49,411 nt of DNA from Treponema denticola (GCA_020719845.1 DYPP01000011.1:1-49411), one strand, 5' to 3'; shown: positions 25,555 to 35,093, counted from the first letter of the stretch. Numbers and translations are program-made. Notes: a model not told the origin generated them from the sequence alone.

Positions 25555-27963
25555 CTATTGATCCGGCAGCACCAGGGCCAGGACTTCCTCGTAGCGCTCC
25601 ACCGGGTGGAACTCGATGCCCTTCCTGACGTGTTCGGGGATGTCGTCCAGGTCCCGCAGGTTCTGCTTGGGAATGATGATGTGCCTGGCCAGGTTGCGCC
25701 GGGCGGCGATGGTCTTTTCCTTGAGGCCGCCGATGGGCAGCACCTGTCCGGTCAGGCTCAGTTCGCCGGTCATCACCATCCGGTCGGCGATGGTCCGGTT
25801 GATCACCAGGGAGATCAGGGCGGTGGCCATGGTGATGCCCGCCGACGGACCGTCCTTGGGGGTGGCGCCTTCGGGTATGTGCAGGTGGATGTGGTTTTGT
25901 TCAAACCACTCTTTGCCGACGCCGTACTTTTCCGCCGTCAGCTTGCGGGTATAGGTGTAGGCGATGGTGGCGGATTCCTTCATAACCTCGCCCATCTTGC
26001 CGGTCAGGGTGATGCCCTCCTTGCCCGGGGTGGACACGGCTTCGATGACCAGGGTATCGCCGCCCATGCTGGTCCAGGCCAGCCCCACGGAAATGCCCGG
26101 CCGGTCGGCGCGCTTGACTTCTTCTTCCGCGAAGATCGGTTTGCCCAGGTGTTTTTCCACCGCCGGTTTGTCGATGGCGAATTTTTCCGCCGGGCCGGCT
26201 TTTTCGGCGGGCAGCGCCCGGCCTTCTTCGGCGGCCTTCAGCAACGCCGCCTCGGAAGCCTCCACCAGGTGCTTGGCCAGCTTGCGGTGGATTTTATCCA
26301 GGTTCTTTTCAAAATTGCGCACCCCCGCCTCCCGGGCGTAGCCGTTGGCGATATGCAGCAGCGCGTCCCGGGTATACTTGACCTGCGTCTTCTTCAACCC
26401 GTTCTTCTCCAGGCTCTTGGGCAGCAGGTAGCGCTTGGCGATCTCCAGCTTTTCCGTATCGATATAGCCCGGCAGCTGGATGATCTCCATCCGGTCGATC
26501 AGGGGCGAAGGAATGGTGTCCAGCGTGTTGGCGGTGACGATGAAGAAGATGTGGGACACGTCGAAGGGCAGGTCCAGGTAGTGGTCCCGGAAGCTGAAGT
26601 TCTGCTCCGGGTCCAGCACTTCCAGCAGCGCGCTGGAAGGATCCCCCTGGTAGCTGACGCCCATCTTGTCGATTTCGTCGATCATGAACACCGGGTCCTT
26701 GGCCTTGACGATTTTCAGCCCCTGGATGATCTTGCCCGGCATGGCGCCCACGTAGGTGCGCCGGTGGCCCTTGATTTCCGCCTCGTCCCGCATGCCGCCC
26801 ACGGAAAAGCGGAAGAACTGCTTGTTCAGCGCCCGGGCGATGGACCGGCCCACGGACGTCTTGCCCACCCCCGGCGGACCCACCAGGCAGACGATGGAGC
26901 CCTTGGTGTCCTTGCGCAGCTTGCGCACCGCCAGATACTCGACGATGCGGTTTTTGACGTCCTCCAGGCCGTAGTGGTCTTCTTCCAGGATCCGGCGGGC
27001 TTCCCGCAGGTCGAAGTGTTCCGGCGACGGCTCGTTCCAGGGCAGGTTGACGATCACGTCCAGGTAATTGCGGGTAACGATGAACTCCGACGAATTCGGG
27101 TCCATCAGGCTGAATTTCTCCAGCTCCTGGTCCACGGTTTCCTTGATTTCCCCTTCGAACTTGAAGGCGTCCACCCGGTCCTTGAAGCGCTGGTACTCGC
27201 TGGACTTGGCGTCCGTGGTCATGCCCAGCTCGGTTTTGATCGCCTTGAGCTCTTCCTTCAAAAAATAGTCCCGCTGGCTTTTTTCGATTTTTTCGTTGAT
27301 CTCTTTCTGGATCTTTTTCTGGATGCGCAGCAGTTCCTGCTCTTTCTTGATGAAGACCAGGACCTGCTCCATGCGCTTGCGCACGTTGAGCATCTCCAGG
27401 ATGCGCTGCTGCTCGGATTTTTCGATGTTGAGGATGCTGGCGATGAAGTCGGCGATCTTGCCGGGGTGGTCGATGTTGATCATGTTGAGCCGCATTTCTT
27501 CGGAAAACAGGGGATTGTTCTCCGAAATCTGCTTCATCTCGCTGATCAGCGCCCGGGTCAGGGCCTTGACTTCGCTGGTGTCGTCCTCTTCGTCCTCCAG
27601 GTACTCCACCGCCGCGACGATGGGGTTGACCGCGTTCAGCGCCTTTTTAATCCGGAAGCGCTTGAGGGTGGAAATGAAGATGTTCACCCCCCCGTCGGGC
27701 AGGTTGATCTTCTTGACGATTTTGGCCGCCGTGCCGACCTGGTGCAGGTCGTCGATCGTGGGCGACTCGGATTCGTTCTGCAGCATCACCAGTCCGATCA
27801 GGCCGTCGCCGGATACGGCTTCGTCCACCACTTTGACGTCCACCGGGTTGCCGATCATGATGGGCGTAAAGATGCCGGGGAATATGGGGCGGCCCATGAG
27901 GGCCACCAGGTGCAGTTTATTGGGTAAAATTTGGTCGATGGGAATGATGCTCTGCTCAGACAT
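25555..27963 (-). CDS. lon: ATP-dependent Lon protease
   Basis: Lon degrades damaged and regulatory proteins in the cytoplasm as a hexamer. The 802-aa chain has the N-terminal substrate-binding LAN domain, a central coiled coil (about 195-245), an AAA+ domain with Walker A GPPGVGKTS at 362-370 and Walker B FMIDEIDK, and the C-terminal serine protease domain. The catalytic dyad is S707 (PKDGPSAG) and K750 (GGLKEK). The region around residues 570-605 is rich in Ala and Glu and looks like an insert before the protease domain. AAAGGA precedes the start by 8 nt. The small unknown gene follows in the same direction. Confidence 0.96.
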   Translation of the reverse strand: MSEQSIIPIDQILPNKLHLVALMGRPIFPGIFTPIMIGNPVDVKVVDEAVSGDGLIGLVMLQNESESPTIDDLHQVGTAAKIVKKINLPDGGVNIFISTLKRFRIKKALNAVNPIVAAVEYLEDEEDDTSEVKALTRALISEMKQISENNPLFSEEMRLNMINIDHPGKIADFIASILNIEKSEQQRILEMLNVRKRMEQVLVFIKKEQELLRIQKKIQKEINEKIEKSQRDYFLKEELKAIKTELGMTTDAKSSEYQRFKDRVDAFKFEGEIKETVDQELEKFSLMDPNSSEFIVTRNYLDVIVNLPWNEPSPEHFDLREARRILEEDHYGLEDVKNRIVEYLAVRKLRKDTKGSIVCLVGPPGVGKTSVGRSIARALNKQFFRFSVGGMRDEAEIKGHRRTYVGAMPGKIIQGLKIVKAKDPVFMIDEIDKMGVSYQGDPSSALLEVLDPEQNFSFRDHYLDLPFDVSHIFFIVTANTLDTIPSPLIDRMEIIQLPGYIDTEKLEIAKRYLLPKSLEKNGLKKTQVKYTRDALLHIANGYAREAGVRNFEKNLDKIHRKLAKHLVEASEAALLKAAEEGRALPAEKAGPAEKFAIDKPAVEKHLGKPIFAEEEVKRADRPGISVGLAWTSMGGDTLVIEAVSTPGKEGITLTGKMGEVMKESATIAYTYTRKLTAEKYGVGKEWFEQNHIHLHIPEGATPKDGPSAGITMATALISLVINRTIADRMVMTGELSLTGQVLPIGGLKEKTIAARRNLARHIIIPKQNLRDLDDIPEHVRKGIEFHPVERYEEVLALVLPDQ

Positions 27964-28248
27964 GAATAGCGTCCTTTCGGGGAATGAATAGGAAAGTCAT
28001 GGTTAAAATATCACATAAGTGGGGTAAAAAGGCAAGAACAACGGTCAAGACGGCCTAACGGGACGTCTCCTGCGGGGAGTGGACCGGGGGTTTGAAGACC
28101 AGCTCCCGTTGTCCCGGATGAGGATCCGGAGAGCCGGGGGTATGGCTTGCGGCCCGACAGTTCAGCCGCACCGGCATACGGGAACCGCTGTCAATGGGCT
28201 TCCGCCCAGGGCCTTCACTTTCCGGCGCTGACCGACTAGAATCCGGGT
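27964..28248. other. Divergent lon-argA intergenic region
   Basis: The 285-nt gap between the divergent lon and argA starts contains an AT-richer part next to lon with only weak promoter-like hexamers, and a GC-rich part next to argA with small hairpins, for example CCGGAT-GAGG-ATCCGG. The argA promoter is at 28214-28242. I see no tRNA, no known riboswitch and no credible small gene. Confidence 0.4.
28214..28242 (+). promoter_or_regulatory. Promoter of argA, probably leaderless
   Basis: TTCACT (28214-28219), a 17-nt spacer and TAGAAT (28237-28242) are followed after 6 nt by the ATG at 28249. No Shine-Dalgarno sequence is visible. Confidence 0.5.
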
Positions 28249-29583
28249 ATGAACGATACCAGCCGGGGTCAGGTGGACCTGATCCGCGAAGCCTTCTATT
28301 ACCAGAGCCGCTTCGACGGCAGCACCATGGTGTTCAAGGTGGATTTTCCGGTCACCGATGACGCGGGATTTCCCTTCTTGATGAAGGACCTGGCCCTGCT
28401 GGCCAAAACCGGCATCCGGGTGGTCATCGTCCCGGGGGCCAAAGAGTGGATCGACGCGGTGCTCAAGGAATACGACATCGTTTCCGGCTACCGGGGCAGC
28501 GTCCGCATCACCGAGGAAGAAGCCATCCCCTTCGTCAAAATGGCCGCCTTCGACGTGGCCACCCGCTTCATGACCGAACTGTCCGCCGCCCAGGTGGACG
28601 CGGTGATCGGCAACTTTGTCCGCGCCCGGGGCCTGGGCGTGGTGGACGGCACGGACTACGGCCACACCGGCATGGTGGACAAAATCATGGTGGAACCCCT
28701 GAAGCGGATGATGGAAAGCGGCATGGTGCCCATCCTGCCCTGCATCGGCTGGAGCGCCGCGGGCAAACCCTACAATCTGCCCAGCGACGAGATCGCCCTG
28801 GAAGCCTGCAAGGCCCTGGGGGCGGTCAAGTTCTTCATCGTCTCCGCGGACCAGGGCATCCGGTCCGCCCGCTACCGGCTGCCCGAAACGGTGCAGCGCA
28901 CCGACGACGGCCGGCTGGCCCGGCTGACCCCGGCGGAAGCCGAAGCCATCCTGGCCGTCAACGGCGAAGCTCGGGAAGACCGCACCCTGGTGGAACTGGA
29001 ACTGGCGCTCAAGGCGTCCCGGGCCGGGGTGGAACGGGTGCACGTCGTCGACGGCCGGGACGAGGGCGCGGTGCTCCGGGAACTGTTCTCCAACCTGGGG
29101 GTCGGCACCATGGTCTATGCCGACGAATACGAGTCCATCCGGCCGCTGCTGGCCGGGGACGTGCCGGAGGTGCTCCGGCTGATGGAACCCCTGATGGAAA
29201 AGGGCATCCTGCTGCGCCGCTCCGCCGAACAGGTGCTGGAGAAAAAAGACGACTACGCCGTCTTCGAGGTGGACGATTCGGTGCACGCCTGCGCGGCCCT
29301 GCACGACTGGGGCGAGGGCCAGGGCGAAATCGCCGCCCTGGCCACCGACCCGGCCTATACCGACCTGGGACTGGGCCGGCGCATCGTGCGCTACCTGATC
29401 GACCGGGCGGCGAAGGCCGGTTTCCGGCGGGTCTTCGTGCTCACCACCCGGACCCACGACTGGTTCGAATTGCTGGGCTTCCGGGAAGTCCCGGTAGCCA
29501 GCCTGCCGGAACGCAAGCGGCGGTTCTACGACGCCAACCGGAAAAGCATGGTCTTTGCCCTGGACATCCGTGCGGCCCCATGA
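28249..29583 (+). CDS. argA: N-acetylglutamate synthase, kinase-GNAT fusion type
   Basis: This 444-aa enzyme makes N-acetylglutamate, the first step of arginine biosynthesis. Residues 1-290 are an amino-acid-kinase-like domain (VVIVPGAKEWID near 53-64) that binds arginine in related enzymes. Residues 290-444 are a GNAT acetyltransferase with the acetyl-CoA loop DLGLGRRIVRYLI. The size and order match the classical ArgA of E. coli. The start is supported by a -10 box 6 nt upstream. The stop overlaps the recO start by 4 bases. No other arginine gene is in the window, and feedback inhibition by arginine is expected from the family. Confidence 0.88.
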   Translation: MNDTSRGQVDLIREAFYYQSRFDGSTMVFKVDFPVTDDAGFPFLMKDLALLAKTGIRVVIVPGAKEWIDAVLKEYDIVSGYRGSVRITEEEAIPFVKMAAFDVATRFMTELSAAQVDAVIGNFVRARGLGVVDGTDYGHTGMVDKIMVEPLKRMMESGMVPILPCIGWSAAGKPYNLPSDEIALEACKALGAVKFFIVSADQGIRSARYRLPETVQRTDDGRLARLTPAEAEAILAVNGEAREDRTLVELELALKASRAGVERVHVVDGRDEGAVLRELFSNLGVGTMVYADEYESIRPLLAGDVPEVLRLMEPLMEKGILLRRSAEQVLEKKDDYAVFEVDDSVHACAALHDWGEGQGEIAALATDPAYTDLGLGRRIVRYLIDRAAKAGFRRVFVLTTRTHDWFELLGFREVPVASLPERKRRFYDANRKSMVFALDIRAAP

Positions 29584-30350
29584 CCCGCAGCTTTACCTAC
29601 GCCGCCCTGGTGCTGCAGGTCCGCTCCTCCGGGGAAGCCAACCGGGACGCGGCCTTTCTGACCGCCGAGGAAGGCATCATCTGGGCCACCGTGTTCGGCG
29701 GGCCGAAGAGCAAGCTCCGGGCCTACGTGGCGCCCTACAACCGGGGGACCCTCTGGGTCTACCGCGATCCGGTGCGCAATACCCGCAAGGTCAGCGATTT
29801 CGACGTGGCCGCCTGGCGGCCGGGACTGCGGGACAGCTACGACCGCCTGCGCGCCGCCGGCGCCGTAGCCGAGACCATCACCGCCAGCCACGGCGGCGGC
29901 GGCGCCTGGCCGCAAGCCCTGGCCCTGGCGGACGAAACCCTGGATTGCCTGGCGGACAGCGACGCCGAAGCCGGCCGCCGCGTCCTGCTCCGTTTCTTGT
30001 GGAAGTGGACCGGCCAGCTCGGCGTCGGCCCGGATCTGCGGTCCTGTTCCCGCTGCGCTTGTAGACCGGCGCCGGATGAAGTAGTATGGTACTCCCGTTC
30101 GGAGGGCGCTTTTCTGTGCGCCGCCTGCGCCGCGCCCTTCCTGCGCTCCGACCGGCCCTCGCTGCTGGACTTTGGTCCCGGCGCGCGGCGCTGGCTGGAC
30201 AAGGCGGACACCCTGGAAGCCCGGGAAGCCCTGCGCTACGGCATGGACGCCGCCTCGGCCGCCCAGGTTGCGGCGATCGTCACTGAAATAACCGCCGGGG
30301 CCCTGGGCCGGCGTCCGGCTTCATGGGACAGCCTGAATCCGACATCCTGA
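29580..30350 (+). CDS. recO: DNA repair protein RecO
   Basis: RecO helps load RecA on single-stranded DNA with RecF and RecR. The 256-aa protein has the N-terminal OB-fold (LQVRSSGEANRDAAFLTAEE), a helical middle, and a zinc-binding motif with CSRC (residues about 160-163) and a distant CAAC. The ATG at 29580 overlaps the argA stop (ATGA), although the same frame is open far upstream inside argA. Its end overlaps the upstream part of the next frame, whose true start is at 30371. Confidence 0.82.
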   Translation: MTRSFTYAALVLQVRSSGEANRDAAFLTAEEGIIWATVFGGPKSKLRAYVAPYNRGTLWVYRDPVRNTRKVSDFDVAAWRPGLRDSYDRLRAAGAVAETITASHGGGGAWPQALALADETLDCLADSDAEAGRRVLLRFLWKWTGQLGVGPDLRSCSRCACRPAPDEVVWYSRSEGAFLCAACAAPFLRSDRPSLLDFGPGARRWLDKADTLEAREALRYGMDAASAAQVAAIVTEITAGALGRRPASWDSLNPTS

Positions 30351-30370
30351 ACATCACCGGGAGGAATCCG

Positions 30371-31681
30371 ATGCGCGCGGTGGACATCATCATGAAAAAA
30401 CGTTCCGGAGCGGAACTGAAGCGGGAAGAGATCGAATTCCTGATCGGCGGCTACGTGGCGGGCACCATCCCGGATTACCAGGTATCCGCCTGGGCCATGG
30501 CCGTCTTTTTCCGCGGCATGACGGCCGCCGAAACCGGCGTGCTGACCGAAACGATGCTCCGTTCCGGGGACGTCATCGACCTGTCCGGCATCGCCGGCCC
30601 CTTCGTGGACAAGCATTCCACCGGCGGCGTGGGCGACAAGACCAGCCTGATCCTGGCGCCCCTGGCCGCTTCCCTGGGCATCCGGGACCCGATGATGTCC
30701 GGCCGCGCCCTGGGGCATACCGGGGGCACCCTGGACAAGCTGGAAGCCATTCCCGGCTACCGCACGGGCCTTTCGGTAGCCGAATTCCGGGCCATCATCG
30801 AGCGCGACGGCTTCGCCATGACCGGCCAGACCAAAGAGATCGTCCCCGCCGACCGGCTGCTGTACGCCCTGCGGGACGTGACCGCCACGGTGGAATCCAT
30901 CCCGCTGATCACCGCCAGCATCCTGTCCAAGAAGGTAGCCGAAGGCGCGGACGGCCTGGTCTTCGACGTCAAGTTCGGCTCCGGCGCCTTCATGAAGGAT
31001 CCCGCCGACGGCGAGCGGCTGGCGCGCTCCCTGGTGGACACCGGCGCGGCCATGGGCAAGCGCATCATCGCCCTGCTGACGGACATGAACGAACCCCTGG
31101 GCAACATGGTGGGCAATTTTGTGGAAATCGAAGAAAGCCTGGACTGCCTTGAAGGACGGGGACCGGCGGACTTGATGACCGTAACCCTGGAGCTGGGCGC
31201 CCGCATGGCCGTCATCGGCGGCAAGGCGGCGGACGCCGCCGCGGGCCGCCTGCTCTGCGAGCGGGCGCTGGCCTCCGGCGAGCCGCGGCGGCGCTTTCTG
31301 GACAACGTGCGCAGCCAGGGCGGCGATCCGGACCAGCTGCTGGCCCTGCGGGGCACGTACCGCTCGGAGCACCGGGCGACGGTCGCCGCTGCCCGGTCGG
31401 GCTACCTGTCCCGCATCGACGCCTTCAAGGTGGGTCTGGCGGGGGTCAACCTGGGGGTCGGCCGCAACCGGACCGAGGATTCGGTCAGTCCCGTGGCCGG
31501 CATCCAGCTGCACAAGAAGGGCGGCGACCGGGTCAGCGCCGGAGAAACCGTCCTGACCGTCTGGGGCCGGGACGCGGCGGGGCTGTCCTCCGCCCTGCCC
31601 CTGCTGGCGGACGCCCTGGAATACTCGGACCAAGCCCCGGCGGCACGGCAGTTGATATTGAAGGAAATAGCATCCGCATGA
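30371..31681 (+). CDS. deoA: Pyrimidine-nucleoside (thymidine) phosphorylase
   Basis: This enzyme splits thymidine or uridine with phosphate to give the base and (deoxy)ribose-1-phosphate. The 436-aa product carries the family signature with phosphate-binding KHSTGGVGDKTS at residues 81-92, preceded by a helical alpha domain and followed by the C-terminal alpha/beta domain. The start at 30371 has GGGAGG 6 nt upstream; an ATG at 30323 would overlap recO. The stop overlaps the recJ start by 4 bases, so repair and nucleotide salvage genes share one transcript. Whether it is thymidine-specific (DeoA) or broad (Pdp) is not clear. Confidence 0.9.
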   Translation: MRAVDIIMKKRSGAELKREEIEFLIGGYVAGTIPDYQVSAWAMAVFFRGMTAAETGVLTETMLRSGDVIDLSGIAGPFVDKHSTGGVGDKTSLILAPLAASLGIRDPMMSGRALGHTGGTLDKLEAIPGYRTGLSVAEFRAIIERDGFAMTGQTKEIVPADRLLYALRDVTATVESIPLITASILSKKVAEGADGLVFDVKFGSGAFMKDPADGERLARSLVDTGAAMGKRIIALLTDMNEPLGNMVGNFVEIEESLDCLEGRGPADLMTVTLELGARMAVIGGKAADAAAGRLLCERALASGEPRRRFLDNVRSQGGDPDQLLALRGTYRSEHRATVAAARSGYLSRIDAFKVGLAGVNLGVGRNRTEDSVSPVAGIQLHKKGGDRVSAGETVLTVWGRDAAGLSSALPLLADALEYSDQAPAARQLILKEIASA

Positions 31682-33804
31682 ACTGGGAAAAAAAAGAAGT
31701 CGCCCCGGAAACGGTGCGGGACCTGGCGGCCAAGTACGGCTGCGACCTGCTGACCGCGTCCATCCTGGTCCGCCGGGGCATCACCTCCGGGGACGATATC
31801 CGCTTTTACCTGGAGGACGACCCCCGGCACCTGCGCAACCCCTTTGAGCTGCCGGGCATGGAAGACGCGGTGGACCGCATCCTGGCGGCCAAGGATGAGG
31901 GCGAAAAGGTGCTCGTCTTCGGCGACCGGGACGTGGACGGCATCACCAGCACCACCCTGATCACCAGCCTGCTGCAGGAAATCGGCGTGGACGTCGCCTG
32001 GCGGGTGCCCGTGGGGGACGAAGCCTACGGGCTCTCGCTGGCCGCAGTCGAAGAATTCGCCGCCGCCTACGGCACGCTGATCATCACCGTGGACTGCGGC
32101 ATCTCCAACCTCCAGGAGATCGACCGGGCCGCCGAGCTGGGGGTGGACGTCATCGTCACCGACCACCACAACCCGCAGGCCGAACTGCCCCGGGCGCTGG
32201 CCATCGTCAACCCCAAGCTGGCCTCGTCGACCTATCCCTTCCGGGACCTGGCGGGCTGCGGCGTAGCCTACAAACTGGCGTCGGCGCTGCGCTTTGCCCT
32301 GAAGAGCGAACTCTACGGCCAGCAGATCTGCCTGCTCAATACCCGCCCCGTCAACGACGCCTACGTCGTCGAAGCGGTGCGCCTGCGCAACCTGACCGTG
32401 GTGGACCAACTGTCGGAAACCCTGGTGCCCGGCCTGGCGGGCATCGGGCAGACCCGGCTGTTGAGCTTTTTGTCCGGCCAGCAGATCATGGTCTGGGACG
32501 CGGCGCTGCAGAAACGGACCATCGTCAAGATCTTCGGCACCGGCATCGAAGTCAACACCTTCGACATCGCCCCGGAGATCGGCAAGGAGATTCCCTCCGT
32601 GGCGGGAAAAAGCCTGCTGCGCATCCGGGAACTGTCCCGGATCGCCAAGTACGATGAGAAGGCCACGGGCGAGCTGGACGTCTTCGTCAACCTGTTCGTC
32701 TCTTTTGCCCACCGGCGGGAAGCCTTCTTTACCGACGCCGATACGGCGGACCTGCAGCTGGCCGCCCTGGGCACCATGGCGGACCTGATGCCCCTGCGGG
32801 ACGAAAACCGGATCATCGTCCGGGCCGGCCTGGCGGCGCTGGCCCAGAAGCCCCGGCCGGGCATCGCCGACATCCTGTTCAAGCTGGGGCTGGCGGGCCG
32901 CCGGATCGGCGCGTCCGAAGTGTCCTGGCAGCTCAGTCCGGCCATCAACGCCACCGGGCGCATGGGCCAGGCGGACACGGCGGTGCGGCTCTTCCTGCAC
33001 CAGGATCCGGCCGAACGGGACCGCCTGGCCGAGGCGGTGGTCAGGATGAACGAAGACCGCAAGAAGATCGGCACCGACATCTGGACCATCGTGGAGCCCC
33101 TGGCCGCCGCCAGCCTGGAGGCGCTCAACGGCAAGCTGGTGCTGGCCTACGGCGAAGAAATCCACCGGGGAGTGTCGGGCATCATGGCCAACCGGCTGGT
33201 CAACCGGTTCAAGACCCCTGCGGTCGTCGTCGCCTTCAACGGCCCCGACATGGCCACCGGTTCGCTGCGCTCCACCCGGGGCTACGACCTGCGGGGCCTG
33301 CTGGAGCAGTGCGCGGATCTGTTCATCGACTGGGGCGGCCACGACTTCGCCGCGGGCTTCAGCATGTACCGCAAGCATTGGGATACCTTTCTGCAGCGCC
33401 TGACCGCCGCTTCCGCAGCCATCGAGCTGGGCGCCGACGACGCCGGGGAATCGGTGACCGTGGACGCCGAACTGCCCCAGTCCTTTCTGACGCCCGACCT
33501 GCTCAAGCTGGTGGACCGCTTTGAGCCCTACGGCGAGGACAACGACCAGCTGATGTTCCTGGCCCGGGGCCTCCGGGTGACCGACTTGGCGCTGATGGGC
33601 AAATCCGAAGTCAAGCACGTCAAGCTGACCCTGGACGCGGGCAAGCACAAGTGGCCCGCCGTCTACTGGCAGGCAGCGGAAAAGGTCAAGCGCGAATTCG
33701 ACCTGGAAGATACGGTGGACCTGGTCTTCCGGGTAGGCCGGAACTGGTTCAACGGCAACGAGATCCCCCAGTTCATCGTCACCGACCTGAAGCGGTCCTC
33801 CTGA
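31678..33804 (+). CDS. recJ: Single-stranded-DNA-specific exonuclease RecJ
   Basis: RecJ is a 5'-3' exonuclease that works with RecO in recombination and mismatch repair. The 708-aa protein has the DHH phosphoesterase motifs: DRDVDG at residues 83-88, TVDCGIS at 138-143, TDHH at 161-164, and the DHHA1 motif GGHDFAAGFS further on. It is longer than the E. coli enzyme (about 577 aa), with extra sequence between the DHH and DHHA1 parts. It is translationally coupled to the nucleoside phosphorylase by ATGA at 31678. The peptidase gene starts 2 nt after its stop. Confidence 0.93.
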   Translation: MNWEKKEVAPETVRDLAAKYGCDLLTASILVRRGITSGDDIRFYLEDDPRHLRNPFELPGMEDAVDRILAAKDEGEKVLVFGDRDVDGITSTTLITSLLQEIGVDVAWRVPVGDEAYGLSLAAVEEFAAAYGTLIITVDCGISNLQEIDRAAELGVDVIVTDHHNPQAELPRALAIVNPKLASSTYPFRDLAGCGVAYKLASALRFALKSELYGQQICLLNTRPVNDAYVVEAVRLRNLTVVDQLSETLVPGLAGIGQTRLLSFLSGQQIMVWDAALQKRTIVKIFGTGIEVNTFDIAPEIGKEIPSVAGKSLLRIRELSRIAKYDEKATGELDVFVNLFVSFAHRREAFFTDADTADLQLAALGTMADLMPLRDENRIIVRAGLAALAQKPRPGIADILFKLGLAGRRIGASEVSWQLSPAINATGRMGQADTAVRLFLHQDPAERDRLAEAVVRMNEDRKKIGTDIWTIVEPLAAASLEALNGKLVLAYGEEIHRGVSGIMANRLVNRFKTPAVVVAFNGPDMATGSLRSTRGYDLRGLLEQCADLFIDWGGHDFAAGFSMYRKHWDTFLQRLTAASAAIELGADDAGESVTVDAELPQSFLTPDLLKLVDRFEPYGEDNDQLMFLARGLRVTDLALMGKSEVKHVKLTLDAGKHKWPAVYWQAAEKVKREFDLEDTVDLVFRVGRNWFNGNEIPQFIVTDLKRSS

Positions 33805-33806
33805 AC

Positions 33807-34811
33807 ATGGGCACGCCGGCGCGCCGCGCCTTAACGGCGGTTCTGGCCGCGGGGTTCCTGCTTCTGGCCCTGTTCACCACCGGCGCCGCCGGTTTCCGGG
33901 AACCCCGGGCCGATCTGGTCCTGGTGGTGCCCGAAAATCCGTTGCCGGGAGAACCGGTGACCGTCGCCCTGCTGCCCGGTGCCCCGGAAAAGGGAGATCC
34001 CGAGTATTCGGTGGCCCTGATCGACGCCGACGGCCGACGGCTCGGCGCGGCGCCGCTGGTGCCTTTTGCCGAAACTCCGGCGGGGGACCGGGTATACGCG
34101 GCGCTGATCGCCGTGCCCAACACCGCCGCCGCCGGCGCCGCCACGCTGCGCATCGACGGCCTGCCCCGGGGCAGCCAGGAGCGCCCGCTGTCCATCGGGG
34201 CCCGGACTTTCATCGCCGAAGAGATCCCCCTGGGTCCGGAGAACACCGCCCTGCGCACCGAGCCGGACCCCCGCAAGGAAGCCGAAGCCCGGGAATTATG
34301 GCGCCTGCTCAGCCTTGAGAACCGCGACTTCTACGCTTCCGGAACCTTCGCGCTCCCGGTGGACAGCGAACGGCGAACCAGCCGTTACGCCGACCGCCGC
34401 ACCTACCGCTACACGGATCGGCGCACCGAGCGCAGCATCCACGCGGGCATCGACTTCGGCGTGCCCCAGGGCACCGCCGTGGCCGCCTGCGCCGCCGGGC
34501 GGGTCGTGCTGGCCCGGAATCGCGTCGTCACCGGATTCTCCGTGGTCATCGAGCACCTGCCCGGCGTATTTTCGCTCTACTACCACCTGGACTCCCTGAC
34601 CGTCCGCCCCGGCGACCTGGTCACGGCGGGCACGCTGGTCGGCCGCTCCGGTTCCTCCGGGCTTTCCACCGGTCCCCACCTGCACTGGGAAATCCGCGTG
34701 CACGGCGAAGCGGCGGACCCGGACGCCTTTGTCCGGCGGCCCGTCCTTGACAAAGACCTTATTTTACGTACAATAGCGGAACAAACTGACCGGTCGGCGG
34801 AAGGGAGGTGA
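33807..34811 (+). CDS. M23-family peptidase (LytM/lysostaphin-like), exported
   Basis: The 334-aa protein has an N-terminal signal or anchor (AVLAAGFLLLALF), an Ig-like middle region, and a C-terminal M23 domain. The zinc ligands are visible: H212 and D216 in IHAGIDFG, H293 (H291 also present) in GPHLHWE, with YYHLD at 259-262. It would cut peptidoglycan cross-links in the periplasm or activate an amidase. Just before the catalytic histidine there are three copies of an 8-residue basic repeat (188-211). The start at 33807 was chosen because the gene then begins 2 nt after recJ stops. The ribosomal gene follows after 6 nt. Confidence 0.85.
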   Translation: MGTPARRALTAVLAAGFLLLALFTTGAAGFREPRADLVLVVPENPLPGEPVTVALLPGAPEKGDPEYSVALIDADGRRLGAAPLVPFAETPAGDRVYAALIAVPNTAAAGAATLRIDGLPRGSQERPLSIGARTFIAEEIPLGPENTALRTEPDPRKEAEARELWRLLSLENRDFYASGTFALPVDSERRTSRYADRRTYRYTDRRTERSIHAGIDFGVPQGTAVAACAAGRVVLARNRVVTGFSVVIEHLPGVFSLYYHLDSLTVRPGDLVTAGTLVGRSGSSGLSTGPHLHWEIRVHGEAADPDAFVRRPVLDKDLILRTIAEQTDRSAEGR

Positions 34812-34817
34812 ATTACA

Positions 34818-35021
34818 TTGGCGCACATTATCGTAGACGATAACGAGATGCTGGAAAAAGCCATCAAGCGTTTCAAACGCATGGTGGAAAAAGAAGGCAT
34901 CATTCGGGAATACAAAAAACGCGAGTATTTTGAAAAACCTTCCACCATCCTCAACCGGAAGAAAAAAGCCATCCAGCGCAAGCTGATGAAGAAAACCAGA
35001 AAGGGCAAGCCCGAGTATTAG
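34818..35021 (+). CDS. rpsU: Small ribosomal subunit protein bS21
   Basis: This 67-aa basic protein matches bS21, which helps mRNA recruitment on the 30S subunit. The sequence [20 protein letters not shown] and the conserved [11 protein letters not shown] are diagnostic. It starts with TTG at 34818, with GGGAGGTGA about 9 nt upstream; no ATG in frame lies near the start. It is the last gene before a strong terminator, ending the recJ-peptidase transcript. The weak start codon could limit its synthesis. Confidence 0.92.
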   Translation: MAHIIVDDNEMLEKAIKRFKRMVEKEGIIREYKKREYFEKPSTILNRKKKAIQRKLMKKTRKGKPEY

Positions 35022-35030
35022 CGGCTCAGG

Positions 35031-35070
35031 CGGTCCGAAGGCGCGCGGCGCTTTCGGACCGTTTTTTTTT
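35031..35070 (+). terminator. Strong intrinsic terminator after rpsU
   Basis: A 14-bp stem (35031-35044/35048-35061) with one G-T pair is followed by nine T residues (35062-35070). It closes the argA-rpsU run. A TATACT at 35075-35080 just beyond may serve the next gene. Confidence 0.92.
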
Positions 35071-35093
35071 CGTGTATACTCCCGATCAACGCC

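Noticed and set aside
25129-27927. 932-codon open frame opposite lon
   Set aside because: The minus-strand frame encodes a complete Lon with all catalytic motifs. The plus-strand frame is its mirror.
27964-28060. Heat-shock sigma-32-type promoter before lon (CTTGACC and CCCCACTTAT)
   Set aside because: The spacing between the two boxes is too long for that consensus, and no CIRCE element was seen.
31402-33648. 748-codon open frame opposite recJ
   Set aside because: RecJ motifs are intact on the plus strand; the reverse frame has shadow composition and no ribosome site.
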